DNA of 64,000 nt from Planctellipticum variicoloris (GTDB taxonomy: Bacteria > Planctomycetota > Planctomycetia > Planctomycetales > Planctomycetaceae), in the NCBI RefSeq assembly GCF_030622045.1, contig NZ_CP130886.1, positions 930,001 through 994,000 of the forward strand. Direction: 5' to 3'. Below the pieces are notes generated by a model. That model ran no database searches and had not been told where the DNA came from. It saw only the letters and a program-made list of their open reading frames with translations. This document shows, in pieces, positions 46,352-55,756 of the stretch. Numbering within the stretch: position 1 is the stretch's first letter; each line of letters opens with the position of its first letter. The translations under genes were made by a program, and so were the position numbers.

Positions 46352-46446
46352 CCGCAGGGGTCGAACTGGTTCGAGGTCATCCGGATCTGCGACCCGCTCC
46401 GGGGTCAAAACGGCTGGTGGCCGGGGCTGGAGCGTCTTCCCCAATT
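46352..46446. repeat. Short repeat next to the IS4-type element
   Basis: GGTGGCCGGGGCTGGAGCGT (46411-46430 region) recurs near 59451-59475 (GGTGGCCGGGGCAGGAGCGT). It is a dispersed intergenic repeat lying just before the 46447 gene end. Confidence 0.6.
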
Positions 46447-48915
46447 CTACGAACCACCCGGACTCTCCTCCGCCAGCCCCCGAAACCGTCGGATCGTCCG
46501 TTCGAAGGCTTCGCGGGCGGCCTCGCGTTCGGCCGGCGCGATGGCCCGCTCCCGGTTCTGCCAGAGGACTTCGGTCATCTCCGCACACCATTGGGCGCTC
46601 CGCCGCGAGGCCCGGACCGGTTCGTCTTTGACAAGCACCGTCACCGGATTGGTGTGCAGTTGGGGAAACGACCGCAGGGCCACCCAGCAGCTCCCGTCGA
46701 TCGGCAGTTCGAACGCCAGGTCGTGCGACCGACCATCCGCAGGGACTTCCCACGACTTCCGCGCCACGCCGTTGACCACCAGATCGACCGTCCGTTGTCC
46801 GCCGCGGACCATCCCGTTCTCCCGCGCCGCGTGCAGGATCCGCGTGTCGCCGGCGACGCGCCGGCCGGCGGAGGCTTCGCTCGTGCCGTGCGCCACGCCA
46901 ATTGGCGTTTCCGCCGCGAAGGTGACCGTTGCTCGAACAGGAATGGTTCCCGGTTCATTCAACCGAACCGGCTCGGGCCCCGGCGACTGACCGCCAACGT
47001 GGAACTGCAGGGCATGTGCATAGCCGTCGGACACATACGACCGGCCTTCCGCCAGCCCGCGGCACCAGTCGGCGAAGTCGATCCGCTCGGCGGCGCCCAG
47101 ATGCACGTAGACCCGCCCCTGCCCGACCTGCAGGCTGCTCATGCAGGGGAAGTCGGTCTCGCCGCTGACTTTGAGCGGAAAACCGCAATTGAGCAGGTGA
47201 TACCACGTGTTCCATTCCTGGATCCGTTCCGTATCCATCGCGCTGATGAAATCGCAGACACCCTCCGACGCCGCAACGCAGATCTCCATCGCACCGACGC
47301 CGTTCATTTCGGGAATCGCATAATTCGGCAACTCGAGAGACGCCCGCGTCAGACTCCGTTCCAGTTCGGCAACGCTCAATCGACCGTCGCCATCAGCATC
47401 GACCTTCGCGACGTCCTCGGACAGCACGCCGACCGAGGCTTCCTCGACTGACAGCGACTGGTCGCCATTCCGGTCGCGGACGCGAACCAGCCGCTGGGCC
47501 TCGTTGGCCGGGTTAATCGCCAGGCCGCTGGCGGAGTGGGCGTAGCCGGTCACCCCACCCTGCTCCTTGGCCCAGCGCATGACGGGTGTCGTCCAGGTGG
47601 GCCAGCCCTTCGTCGCGGTGCCGTCGGAGCCGGGATACTCCTGGTTCTGGAGATTCAGCAGGCAGACGTGCCCCAGCGCCTGCGAACCGAAGCCGCTGAT
47701 TTCCAGGTCGTACTTGAGAACCGTCTGCGGCTCGCTGAGACCGTGCACGACCGGCCCGAAGAACCGCCGCTGCACGTCGAAGCACGGCCCCCACGTCAGC
47801 ACGCAGCCGACGTTGAGCCCCTCGCCCTTCACCTGCCGAAACATATCGGCCGGCGTAACCCCCTCGGTCGGCGACGTGTAATGCGAACACCCCGCCGCAT
47901 GAATGTGATGGTCGCCGCCGAAGAAGCCCGCGGCGGCCGGATCGACCCAGCGGACCAGCGCGAACGACCATTGTGCCTCCCCGTCTGCAGGGACCGCCAA
48001 CTCCTGCGACTGCCGGACGTACTCCGGACCACGACCGCTCTCGACGACGTATTGGCCGGGCGGCAGCAGGACGGTTTCGCCGTCGTGACGATAGATCTGC
48101 GGCTCGAAAAACAGATCGGGCGCCACCCGCCGCGCCTGCGGCGGATAGACCCGCCCCCGGGCGTCGCGAATGGTCAGCCGGGCGGTGCTCGGCAGATTCC
48201 GTTCATCCCGCACCTGCAGCCGAACGACATGCGCCGGCTGAACATTGACGGTCAGCTCGGTTTCAGCCCATCGCCGAACCTGGCCGTCGTCATCGGCGAC
48301 GCCCCAACGAAGCACGATGGGATGCCGTCCCGGAGTGTCCGCGGCCATCAGCAGGACGACGTACTCGACGGCCAGCCCGCTCAAGTTCCGGATCTGCGGC
48401 GGTTGTCCATACGGTTCGAGATGCAGAAAGCGCCCGGCGACGTCCGGCGTCTGCTTGTCATCCTTGAACTGCTCCTGCTGCTGACGCACCATCGACAGGT
48501 CCGCCTGCCCCCGAAACGCCAGACCAGCCTGCGGACTCTGGACTTCCCAGCGGCCGGTCGATTCCGCAGGATTGAGCACCTTGATCAGAACCGGCACGTA
48601 TCCATGCTGCTGAAGCGAAACAGCGTGGTTCTCCGCGCGCAGAGCCGGACCGGACGCTACGACGGTGCCGACCGCCGCAACGTGTGGATCCAGGATGGTC
48701 TGCAGTCGCGAGGCATTTCCCTCGCGCATTGCCATCCGCAGTTCCTCGATGACAGCATCGTCGAAGGGCGTTCCCAGAGACTCGAACGTCTCGATCAGTC
48801 GGCGAATCTGCGATCCCAGAGGCTGAGCGTCGACATCACGCAAGGAGATTTCTCGGGCTGAGGCCGTCCCGAGAAACAGCAGTCCCACAACGACGACTCG
48901 CAGACTTCCAGGCAT
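46447..48915 (-). CDS. Secreted CehA/McbA-like PHP-fold protein with EF-hands
   Basis: The 822-residue protein starts MPGSLRVVVVGLLFLGTASA with a signal peptide. The core (about residues 330-660) resembles CehA/McbA-type metallohydrolases of the PHP superfamily: GDHHIHAAGCSHYTSPTEG, then GLNVGCVLTWG, GGVTGYAHSASGL and NCGFPLKVSGETDFPC, with His and Glu metal ligands. An EF-hand pair (DRNGDQSLSVEE, DADGDGRLSVAE) is inserted before the C-terminal part. The function is unknown, probably hydrolysis of an exogenous compound. The ATG at 48915 follows directly after the stop of the previous gene, so it is the last gene of a three-gene operon. Confidence 0.85.
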   Translation of the reverse strand: MPGSLRVVVVGLLFLGTASAREISLRDVDAQPLGSQIRRLIETFESLGTPFDDAVIEELRMAMREGNASRLQTILDPHVAAVGTVVASGPALRAENHAVSLQQHGYVPVLIKVLNPAESTGRWEVQSPQAGLAFRGQADLSMVRQQQEQFKDDKQTPDVAGRFLHLEPYGQPPQIRNLSGLAVEYVVLLMAADTPGRHPIVLRWGVADDDGQVRRWAETELTVNVQPAHVVRLQVRDERNLPSTARLTIRDARGRVYPPQARRVAPDLFFEPQIYRHDGETVLLPPGQYVVESGRGPEYVRQSQELAVPADGEAQWSFALVRWVDPAAAGFFGGDHHIHAAGCSHYTSPTEGVTPADMFRQVKGEGLNVGCVLTWGPCFDVQRRFFGPVVHGLSEPQTVLKYDLEISGFGSQALGHVCLLNLQNQEYPGSDGTATKGWPTWTTPVMRWAKEQGGVTGYAHSASGLAINPANEAQRLVRVRDRNGDQSLSVEEASVGVLSEDVAKVDADGDGRLSVAELERSLTRASLELPNYAIPEMNGVGAMEICVAASEGVCDFISAMDTERIQEWNTWYHLLNCGFPLKVSGETDFPCMSSLQVGQGRVYVHLGAAERIDFADWCRGLAEGRSYVSDGYAHALQFHVGGQSPGPEPVRLNEPGTIPVRATVTFAAETPIGVAHGTSEASAGRRVAGDTRILHAARENGMVRGGQRTVDLVVNGVARKSWEVPADGRSHDLAFELPIDGSCWVALRSFPQLHTNPVTVLVKDEPVRASRRSAQWCAEMTEVLWQNRERAIAPAEREAAREAFERTIRRFRGLAEESPGGS

Positions 48916-48918
48916 CAA

Positions 48919-49674
48919 TTACCGCCACATCAACAGGGCCAGGGCCAGCAGCAGGTCGATCAGAAAGCGATACCGCCACACAAACAGCCACACCAGCGGC
49001 GACTTGCACGCCGCGGCCATCGACAGCACCAGATACAGATTCGCCGCAAACAGAAACGCAAAGTGGACCGCAATGCTGCACGGCACCGCCAGCAGCAATT
49101 GCCCGAGCTGAAATTCGCGAGTGATCTTCAGCGCCGCCAGGTGCCCCAGCCCCGCCGCCGCCCCGAAATGCACCAGCCACCAGCCGCTGACCAGCACGTT
49201 CAGGGGCGGAGTGAACCGCGGCACGCGCACCGCCATGGCCAGCGCCAGCGGGATATACAGCCGCGGGCGCGACTCCTTCACCGTCGCCGGTCGGTTCGAC
49301 AGCGAAAACGTGCGCTGGTGATCTCCCTCCAGCGCCGCGCTCGCCAGCCGGGCCACCAGGATCGCCAGCCAGCCCGCTCCACCGATGGTCAGCAGGCCAA
49401 CCACAAACCCCAGACGCATGCCGATCACCGCGGCAAACGCCGCCAGGGGCGCGATGAACCCGATAAAGAACGCCGCCAGCAATCCCAGCACGGCTTCAAT
49501 CGAAACCTTCGCCGCCGGAGACTGCAGCTCGCGAAGCGTCTCCAGCGGCGGCTCGTCGGCATCGGCATCGGCATCGGCGAATTCGTCGTCCGGCTCGCCG
49601 GCGAACTCCTCCATCCCCTCAACAGCGAGAGGCGGGCGGCGGCCGGACGTCCATTCGTGCTCGATTGACGACAC
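48919..49674 (-). CDS. Polytopic membrane protein of unknown function
   Basis: The 251-residue protein begins with an acidic cytoplasmic segment (DADADADEPP near residue 35) and has about six hydrophobic stretches (near 60, 85, 150-165, 185, 205 and 235). It starts at GTG 49674 with GGGGAC upstream. No family is recognised. It overlaps no gene, but ends 3 bp before the start of the CehA-like gene and begins 24 bp after the end of the 49699-50697 gene, so the three are an operon. It could be a membrane partner of the secreted proteins. Confidence 0.75.
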   Translation of the reverse strand: MSSIEHEWTSGRRPPLAVEGMEEFAGEPDDEFADADADADEPPLETLRELQSPAAKVSIEAVLGLLAAFFIGFIAPLAAFAAVIGMRLGFVVGLLTIGGAGWLAILVARLASAALEGDHQRTFSLSNRPATVKESRPRLYIPLALAMAVRVPRFTPPLNVLVSGWWLVHFGAAAGLGHLAALKITREFQLGQLLLAVPCSIAVHFAFLFAANLYLVLSMAAACKSPLVWLFVWRYRFLIDLLLALALLMWR

Positions 49675-49698
49675 GCTCCAGGTCCCCTGCAGGAAACG

Positions 49699-50697
49699 CT
49701 ACTTCGTCAGCTTCCAGCCCCCGGCGTCGACCGTGAGCTCCCTGGCCCCTTTGTACTGATCGTAAACCCGTTGCATCTCTGCGACGCTGTCGAAGTACCC
49801 CACGATGAACGCCGCGCTGAATGATTCGCCCGCTTTGATCGGCCGGCCGCCAAACTCCTCGATCATGCAGACATAGCCCCGCTGGTGACACCACGCTTCC
49901 GAGACGACATCCGGATCGAGCGTCATCCCCGCCAGCCACGGCCCTTCCTCGCCAGTCTTCGCATCCCGAATGTGATACGCCCGGATGAACCGCTCCGGAA
50001 CCGCTTTGCCGCGCACGTAGCCGAACCGCTGGTCGGGAGCAAAGTTCTTGACGAACTCGCGCGACGGAATCGTCCCCAGATAACTCAGGTAGATTTCCGA
50101 AAACGAATCCCCCTGCTTGTGCTGAATATGCCCCGGCATATCGACCCGCAGGAACATCGCGTCGCTGCTGTTGACCGCGTCGATCCGCTGCATCGAGATG
50201 AAGTACCGCGCATTCTGCGGAAAGACCATCACCTGAGTCCACTTCGAACCCGTCTTCTTGCCGGGCGCCGCGGTCCGATAGCGGAAGGACTGCCGGATCG
50301 CCACAAAATCCGGCCCCCGCACCACCTCGGGCTCCAGCTTCCCGGCCTGCGTGCAGATCTGCGGCCCTTCGATGGTCCGCTTGGGCGTGTTGCCGTGATA
50401 CGGATTGCCGAACCGGTAAATCAGCTCGTGCTCCAGCTTGTCGCGATAGGCCTCGTCGCTGCCCGGCTCCATGATCCAGTCGGCGATGTCCAGCCCGTAT
50501 CCCAGATCCCGCTCGCCCGTTTTCTTGTCGAGAAACGTCTGCCGGTAGACTCCGGTGACGTACCCCCGCTTCCGGATCGCCGCTTCGAGAGCGTCCGTCT
50601 CGATCCGGATCTCATCCTCGGTCTCGGTGACTTTGATCTCGGCCTGCACGTTCGCAGCCGCCATCGCCAGACACGCCGCCGCCATCCACCGCACCAT
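49699..50697 (-). CDS. Secreted beta-rich protein of unknown function
   Basis: The 332-residue protein starts MVRWMAAACLAMAAANVQA, with GGAGG upstream and a signal peptide cleaved at VQA. The mature part begins EIKVTETEDEIRIETDALEAAIRKRGYVTGV and includes YRFGNPYHGNTPKRTIEGPQI and MFLRVDMPGHIQHKQGDSFSEIY. The overall beta-sandwich-like layout resembles planctomycete hypothetical proteins that precede CehA-like genes. No catalytic motif was recognised. It is the first gene of the operon. Confidence 0.78.
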   Translation of the reverse strand: MVRWMAAACLAMAAANVQAEIKVTETEDEIRIETDALEAAIRKRGYVTGVYRQTFLDKKTGERDLGYGLDIADWIMEPGSDEAYRDKLEHELIYRFGNPYHGNTPKRTIEGPQICTQAGKLEPEVVRGPDFVAIRQSFRYRTAAPGKKTGSKWTQVMVFPQNARYFISMQRIDAVNSSDAMFLRVDMPGHIQHKQGDSFSEIYLSYLGTIPSREFVKNFAPDQRFGYVRGKAVPERFIRAYHIRDAKTGEEGPWLAGMTLDPDVVSEAWCHQRGYVCMIEEFGGRPIKAGESFSAAFIVGYFDSVAEMQRVYDQYKGARELTVDAGGWKLTK

Positions 50698-50987
50698 GAA
50701 TCCATTCCTCCGCCGAAGCCTGCCGTGGCCATGACCACCGGGAACTCAAGAGGAATGCAGTCTACCCCGCCGGCTTCGCCATCGGCTACAGGGGACCGCG
50801 GGAACCACGGCCATTTCTCGCGGTAACCGAAGCCACGAGGCGAAGCCTCGTAAACGCAGCGATCCCAGGCAAAGCCTGGGATCGAAGAGAATCAACGAAA
50901 ATCGTACCCGCCATCCGGCACGCGGAAGCGTGCCCTACGGCCTTCTCTTCACTAGCCACTAACCACCAGCCACTAACCACTTCTTCC
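50698..50987. repeat. Intergenic palindromic and short-period repeats
   Basis: This gap holds palindromes such as CGAGGCGAAGCCTCG (50838 region) and ATCCCAGGCAAAGCCTGGGAT (50863 region), a CACGCGGAAGCGTG unit near 50918, and at 50950-50980 the short-period run CTAGCCACTAACCACCAGCC. No gene was recognised. Confidence 0.65.
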
Positions 50988-51830
50988 TCAATTATGCACC
51001 CTCACGCCGATCTTCTTCAGCTCCTCGACCTGCCCCTTCGAGGCGTCGCTCAGCGGGTTCCCGGTGAGGTAGAGATTCCAGTACGGAGCGAACCGCTTGT
51101 CCCCGGCGGCGTCCTTCTTCGCCATCTCGACCAGCGGGGCGATGTCGGCGATCTGGTTCCGTTCCAGGAACGTCCAGCGCAGCTCGGTCAGGCTCGACAG
51201 CGGCGCGATATCCTTCACCTGGTTGTCCTTCAAGTCGATCCGCTCCAGCCACTTCACCGTCTTCAGCGGCGAAACGTCCGAGACCTTGTTCTTCTCGGCG
51301 TAGACCGCGGCGAGCTTCGGCAGCTCGGCCACCGGGGCCAGCGATTCGATCTGGTTCCGGCTCACGTACAGCGCATTGAGCGCCTTCAGCGATGCAACCG
51401 CGTCGAGGCTCTTGATCTGGTTGTCTTCGAGCTGCAGGTACTGCAGCTTCGTCAGCTTGGCCAGCGGGCCGATGTCCCCGATCTGGTTCTTCGCCAGGTC
51501 CAGCGACTGAATGTTGACGCATTCCTGCAGCGGCGCGACGTCCTTGATCTGATTGCCGGTCAACCGGACCTGCGCCAGGTTCCGGCACTTCTCCAGGCCC
51601 GCCAGGTTCGCGATCCCCTTGTTCGGGGCTTCGAGGAAGTAAATGTTGACCAGATCTTCCTCGGCGATCTTCTTCGCCTTGTCCGTCTTGTCGATCGACT
51701 TCTTCTTGAGGATCTCGCGAATCACCGTATCCAGCTTCTCGTCCGGGAACTCCACGTCCGCGGCCTGCGTCGTCGCCGTCCATGTGGCCACCAAACCCAG
51801 CAGCAGTCCCGTCCAACCCCAGCGCAGCAT
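50988..51830 (-). CDS. Exported leucine-rich-repeat protein
   Basis: The 280-residue protein has a signal peptide (MLRWGWTGLLLGLVATWTAT…QAA). After an N-terminal cap (VEFPDEKLDTVIREILKK) come about six to seven SDS22/internalin-type LRRs of about 22 residues, with the pattern LxxLxxLxLxxNQI. Examples are LTGNQIKDVAPLQECVNI, LAKNQIGDIGPLAKLTKL, LEDNQIKSLDAVASL and LKDNQVKDIAPLSSL. It is probably an extracytoplasmic binding protein; the partner is unknown. The start at 51830 has GAGAGGATC upstream. Confidence 0.9.
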   Translation of the reverse strand: MLRWGWTGLLLGLVATWTATTQAADVEFPDEKLDTVIREILKKKSIDKTDKAKKIAEEDLVNIYFLEAPNKGIANLAGLEKCRNLAQVRLTGNQIKDVAPLQECVNIQSLDLAKNQIGDIGPLAKLTKLQYLQLEDNQIKSLDAVASLKALNALYVSRNQIESLAPVAELPKLAAVYAEKNKVSDVSPLKTVKWLERIDLKDNQVKDIAPLSSLTELRWTFLERNQIADIAPLVEMAKKDAAGDKRFAPYWNLYLTGNPLSDASKGQVEELKKIGVRVHN

Positions 51831-52393
51831 GACGTCGATCCTCTCAGTAGTCCCGGCACGGGCAGGCGCACCACGATCGATGCCTCCCCGAATGAGTCAC
51901 CCTACTCTACCCCGGCGGCAACCCCGGTCACAAGACAACGAATCAAAGTCGCAACATGCGTCGGAGGCCCCGTTCCTCCCGAAATCTCCCACCGCCGAGA
52001 ACACTCTTTGATGGGCGGTCAAAGGTCCAGCGCGCGTCGGACTTCGACTTCGCGCTGTAATGTCTTGAGCCCCGAACGGGGCGACGGGCTGTAGCCACGG
52101 GTGAAACGAAGTCCGCCGTCAGGCGGACGGAGTGCAACCCGTGGGCGACAACGCCCTCCGTGTGGAACCGCCCCGGGAGGGGCGGAGGAATGACGGCTGA
52201 CAGGGAAAACGGCGACCCAACCTCCCCCTCCCTGACAAAATCCGGTTTTGCCATCCACCCCCCTTCCGACTACGATGAACTTGTCTTCACAGGCCGCGTT
52301 CTGAATTTCTCGGTGTCCAGACTCGTTTCGGATTTCGAGTTTCGAATTTCGGATTTTCAGCGAAGCGGCATTGGTTCGTCGAAAGGAGCCGGC
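51831..52393. repeat. Intergenic region with covarying palindromic repeat copy
   Basis: It contains a GCCCCGAACGGGGC hairpin (52069-52082), the TGTAGCC link, a 50-nt hairpin (52095-52144) with arms CCACGGGT/ACCCGTGG and an inner stem GTCCGCC/GGCGGAC, and another GC stem (52168-52185). At 52322-52360 there is a GGATTTCGAGTTTCGAATTT short-period run just before the protease gene. No other gene was recognised. Confidence 0.75.
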
Positions 52394-54661
52394 ATGCGTC
52401 GAGCGGACTGGACTGTCGTGGTGATCGCCACCGGATGGCTGACCACCGGCCTGATGCTCGGAGCAACCGCCGCCGATCCACCCCCCGCCTCGGCTCTGCT
52501 CCCCGCCAATCGCAACACCACCTTTCGCAGCGTCGCGGAGCTGGCCGCCGAAGCCCGTAAGTCGGTCGTGGTCATCGAATTCCAGGGCCGCGACGGCGAC
52601 CGCCAGGGACTCGGCTCCGGGGTGATCATCGACGAGGCCGGCCTGGTCGCCACCAATCTGCACGTGATCGGCGAAGCCCGTCCAATCCTCGTCCGCCTGC
52701 ACGACGGCCGGCAGCTCGAAGTCAAAGCCATCTACGCCACCGAACGCGATCAGGACCTGGCCATCCTGCAGATCGACGCCGCCGGCCTCCCCGCCCTCCC
52801 CCTCGGCAACTCCGACTCACTCGTCGACGGCCAGCAGGTCGTGGCCATCGGCAACCCGCTCGGGCTGGAACGCAGCGTCGTCAGCGGCGTCCTCTCCGGT
52901 CGCCGTGACGTCGACGGCCGCGAAATGCTCCAGCTCGCCATCCCCATCGAACGTGGCAACAGTGGCGGTCCGCTGCTCGACATGGACGGCCGCGTCCACG
53001 GACTCCTGACCCTCAAATCCCAGCAGACCGACAACCTCGGCTTCGCCGTTCCGTCCAAAGCGATCCTGCCCCTTCTGAAGCAGCCCAACCCCATCCCGAT
53101 GGATCGCTGGCTGACCATCGGCGTCCTCGATCCCGTAGACTGGACCGTCCTGCCCGGCGGGCGCTGGCGGCAGCGGGCCGGACGGATTGTCGGCGAAGGC
53201 CGCGGCGCAGGAATCGGAGCCCGGGCCATGTGCCTGTCGACCGAGCCGACTCCGGAACTGCCGTACGAAGTCGCCGTCACGGTCCGCTATGAGCCCGCTG
53301 AAGGAGCGGCAGGACTGGTCTTTCTGAGTGACGGCGGCGACCGGCACTACGGATTCTATCCCAGCAACGGCGAGCTCCGGCTCTCGCGCTTCGACGGTCC
53401 CGACGTCTACGCCTGGACCGTCCTGCAGCAAATCCGCTCGCCCCACCTGAAGAAGGCCGGCTGGAACACGCTCAAAGTCCGTCTCGAACAGGGCCGGATC
53501 GCCTGTTACGTCAACGATCACCTGGTGATCGAATCGGCCGACGCCGCCTTCACCCGCGGACGGGCCGGCCTCTGCAAGTTCCGCCAGACCGAAGCCGAGT
53601 TCAAAGGCTTTCGCATCGCCGCCGAAATCCCGCTGAGCCACCCGACCGGCGAAGTCGCCGGGCGCGTGCAGACCGCCATGACCGAATGGCTCGACGGCGA
53701 CCGGCAGCAGGGCATGAAAGTCGTCCAGCGCCTCGCAAACGAACCCGCCACCAGCCTGATCCTGCTCCAGGACGAGGCCGAGCGGCTCGAACAGCGGGCG
53801 GAGAAACTCCGCCGGCTGGCCACCGACGTCCATCATCAGCAGACTCTGAACGAGATCTCGCGGATCGTCGAAGCGGAACCGGGCAAACTGGATCTGCTGC
53901 GGGCGGCGCTCCTCATCGCCCGGCTCGACAACCCGGAGCTCGACGTCGATGACTACGTGCAGTCGGTCGACCGCATGGCCGCCAGGATCGGCCGCGACTG
54001 GTCCGACGCCACCCCGGCCCCCGAACGCCTGGCAGGCCTCAACCGCTACCTGTTCGCCGAGCAGGGCTACCACGGCAGCCGGATGGACTACCACAACCGC
54101 TCGAACAGCTACCTCAACGAGGTGATCGACGACCGCGAAGGCATGCCGATCACGCTGGCGGTCCTCTACATGGAACTGGCCCGCCGGCTGAACCTGCCCG
54201 TCGTCGGCGTCGGCCTGCCCGGCCACTTCGTCGTCCGCCACGAACCGGCGAACGATCCGCAGCAGCTCATCGACGTCTTCGAACGGGGCAAGCTGCTGTC
54301 GCGCGACGAAGCGATCCAGCGCGTGCGGGAATACTCCGGCGCTCCGTGGGAAGACCGATACCTCGAAGCCATGCCCCCGAAAGCGATCCTGATCCGGATG
54401 CTGCGCAACCTGTTCAACACCGCCCGGGAGGAGGAAAACTCCGAGCGGATGTATCGCTACACGGATGCGGTCCTGGCGATCTCGCCCGATTCCGAACAGG
54501 ACCGCTTCTTCCGGGCGGTGCTGGCCTACCAGACCCAGCGGCTGGCGCAATCCCGCCAGGACGTCAACTGGCTCCTGCAGCACCCGCTGGAAAATGTCAG
54601 CGCCGCCGCCATCGAAGACCTCGCCCGCGCGCTTTCAAGGGCGGAGGGAACGAGCGAGTAA
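52394..54661 (+). CDS. Fused trypsin-like (DegP/HtrA-type) protease, beta-sandwich domain and SirB1-like domain
   Basis: The 755-residue protein starts MRRADWTVVVIATGWLTTG at 52394, with AAAGGAG upstream and a signal peptide. Domain 1 (about 45-240) is a serine protease with the triad His90 (NLHVIG), Asp121 (DQDLAILQ) and Ser190 (GNSGGPLL); no PDZ domain follows. Domain 2 (about 255-410) resembles a LamG/DUF1080-like beta-sandwich (VTVRYEPAEGAAGLVFL). Domain 3 (about 510-720) is SirB1-like (transglutaminase-core2), with YHNRSNSYLNEVIDDREGMPITLAVLYMELARRL and VVGVGLPGHFVVRHE, then a TPR-like tail. This combination is unusual; domain 3 lacks an evident catalytic Cys. Confidence 0.9.
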   Translation: MRRADWTVVVIATGWLTTGLMLGATAADPPPASALLPANRNTTFRSVAELAAEARKSVVVIEFQGRDGDRQGLGSGVIIDEAGLVATNLHVIGEARPILVRLHDGRQLEVKAIYATERDQDLAILQIDAAGLPALPLGNSDSLVDGQQVVAIGNPLGLERSVVSGVLSGRRDVDGREMLQLAIPIERGNSGGPLLDMDGRVHGLLTLKSQQTDNLGFAVPSKAILPLLKQPNPIPMDRWLTIGVLDPVDWTVLPGGRWRQRAGRIVGEGRGAGIGARAMCLSTEPTPELPYEVAVTVRYEPAEGAAGLVFLSDGGDRHYGFYPSNGELRLSRFDGPDVYAWTVLQQIRSPHLKKAGWNTLKVRLEQGRIACYVNDHLVIESADAAFTRGRAGLCKFRQTEAEFKGFRIAAEIPLSHPTGEVAGRVQTAMTEWLDGDRQQGMKVVQRLANEPATSLILLQDEAERLEQRAEKLRRLATDVHHQQTLNEISRIVEAEPGKLDLLRAALLIARLDNPELDVDDYVQSVDRMAARIGRDWSDATPAPERLAGLNRYLFAEQGYHGSRMDYHNRSNSYLNEVIDDREGMPITLAVLYMELARRLNLPVVGVGLPGHFVVRHEPANDPQQLIDVFERGKLLSRDEAIQRVREYSGAPWEDRYLEAMPPKAILIRMLRNLFNTAREEENSERMYRYTDAVLAISPDSEQDRFFRAVLAYQTQRLAQSRQDVNWLLQHPLENVSAAAIEDLARALSRAEGTSE

Positions 54662-54940
54662 CGAGCAGCGAACAGGGAATCGCGAGCCACTAACAGCCGG
54701 ACAAGAGCGGCTGATCGCGAATCGCCGATCGCGGTACGTACGGTGGACGTCCTCGTCCGCCGCGTAGGCCCGGGCGCGCCCGGGCCGTCTTATCTCGTTC
54801 CCAGGCTCCGCCTGGGAATGCCTCTTCAGACGCTCCGCGTCCTCTTCTCCCTCTCCACTACCCACGACCCACCCCAACGGCCCGCTGTGGCTGCGCCACT
54901 TGAGGTCGCGACCAATTCGACATTCGACATCCCCGCCCCC
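54662..54940. repeat. Intergenic repeats, including a 20-bp palindrome
   Basis: It contains a GGACGTCCTCGTCC-type unit (54738-54762), a perfect 20-bp palindrome GGCCCGGGCGCGCCCGGGCC (54767-54786), a CCCAGGCTCCGCCTGGG palindrome (54799-54815), and at 54655-54735 short-period ACGAGC/ATCGCG runs. No gene was recognised. Confidence 0.65.
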
Positions 54941-55756
54941 TCACCAATCCTCCCCCGGATCGTCCCCGCCATCGGCGGTCAGCAGAGCATTGAGGACCGC
55001 CGGATCGGTCTTCTGCGAAAGGAACCGGACCGCCCCATCGCCGAAAAGTACGTGCACGCCCCCCGTATGATAACCCGACATCAGCCCCGGCGAATCGGTC
55101 CTGCCGTGCCCCTTCAGATCAATCCCGATCGGTCCCCGCGTCACATCGAAGTCGCGCGGCTCTGTCCACGGGATCTCGAGCCCGCAGGCTTCGACGACCA
55201 TCAGCGTGCTGGAAGTTCCGTCAGTGATCTCTGCGAACTGGAGTGATTCCGTTCTTCTCAGGACCGTCTCTGGACCGATCGGCGCCACGTAGGACGCGAA
55301 ATACCGTCCGGCCTCATCGTGCTGGCGCTCGACGGCCGGGCAGAGCATTGGATAGACCCTCGTCGTCAGGACATCAGTATTGGGGGCTTCATCCCAGCGC
55401 CGCGCGGGATCATAGGCTTTGAACAGCGGTCCTTGATCGACGTACGGCAGGATCGCCACCCGCCAGCTCATCGGCGGGTCGCCGCCAGCAGTCGCGGGAA
55501 AGCCGTCATAAGTCTCTGAGTAGTTATGGAGCGCCAGACCAATATGCTTGAGATTGTTCCGACACTGGACTCTTCGCGCAACCCAGACCGGTGTGGAAAC
55601 GGCGAGATGGCTGCGGGTCAGAAACAACACCGCCAGCCCGATGGCGATCGAACACACAAGTGAGCCCCGCAACCTGTCACCCGCCGGACGCTGCCGAACG
55701 TCCAGCCATGCGAGCGACAGCGCACCCGCAGCGACAAAGATCAGCGGTACAATTAG
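54941..55756 (-). pseudogene. DUF1559 membrane protein, C-terminal part (split by IS1380-type element)
   Basis: The open frame runs in from the element side (IVPLIFVAAGALSLAWLDV) through a second membrane helix (SLVCSIAIGLAVLFL) into a DUF1559 domain: QCRNNLKHIGLALHNYSETYDGFPA, then MSGYHTGGVHVLFGDGAVRFLS. No good start codon exists before TTG 55672, which would cut into the first helix. Joining it to 57435-57657, after removing the element and one TTAG copy, gives a 344-residue protein. The domain follows four membrane helices rather than a pilin leader. Confidence 0.85.

Noticed and set aside
46360-46395. GGTTCGAG, like the T-arm of a tRNA
   Set aside because: No matching acceptor or anticodon stem is present.
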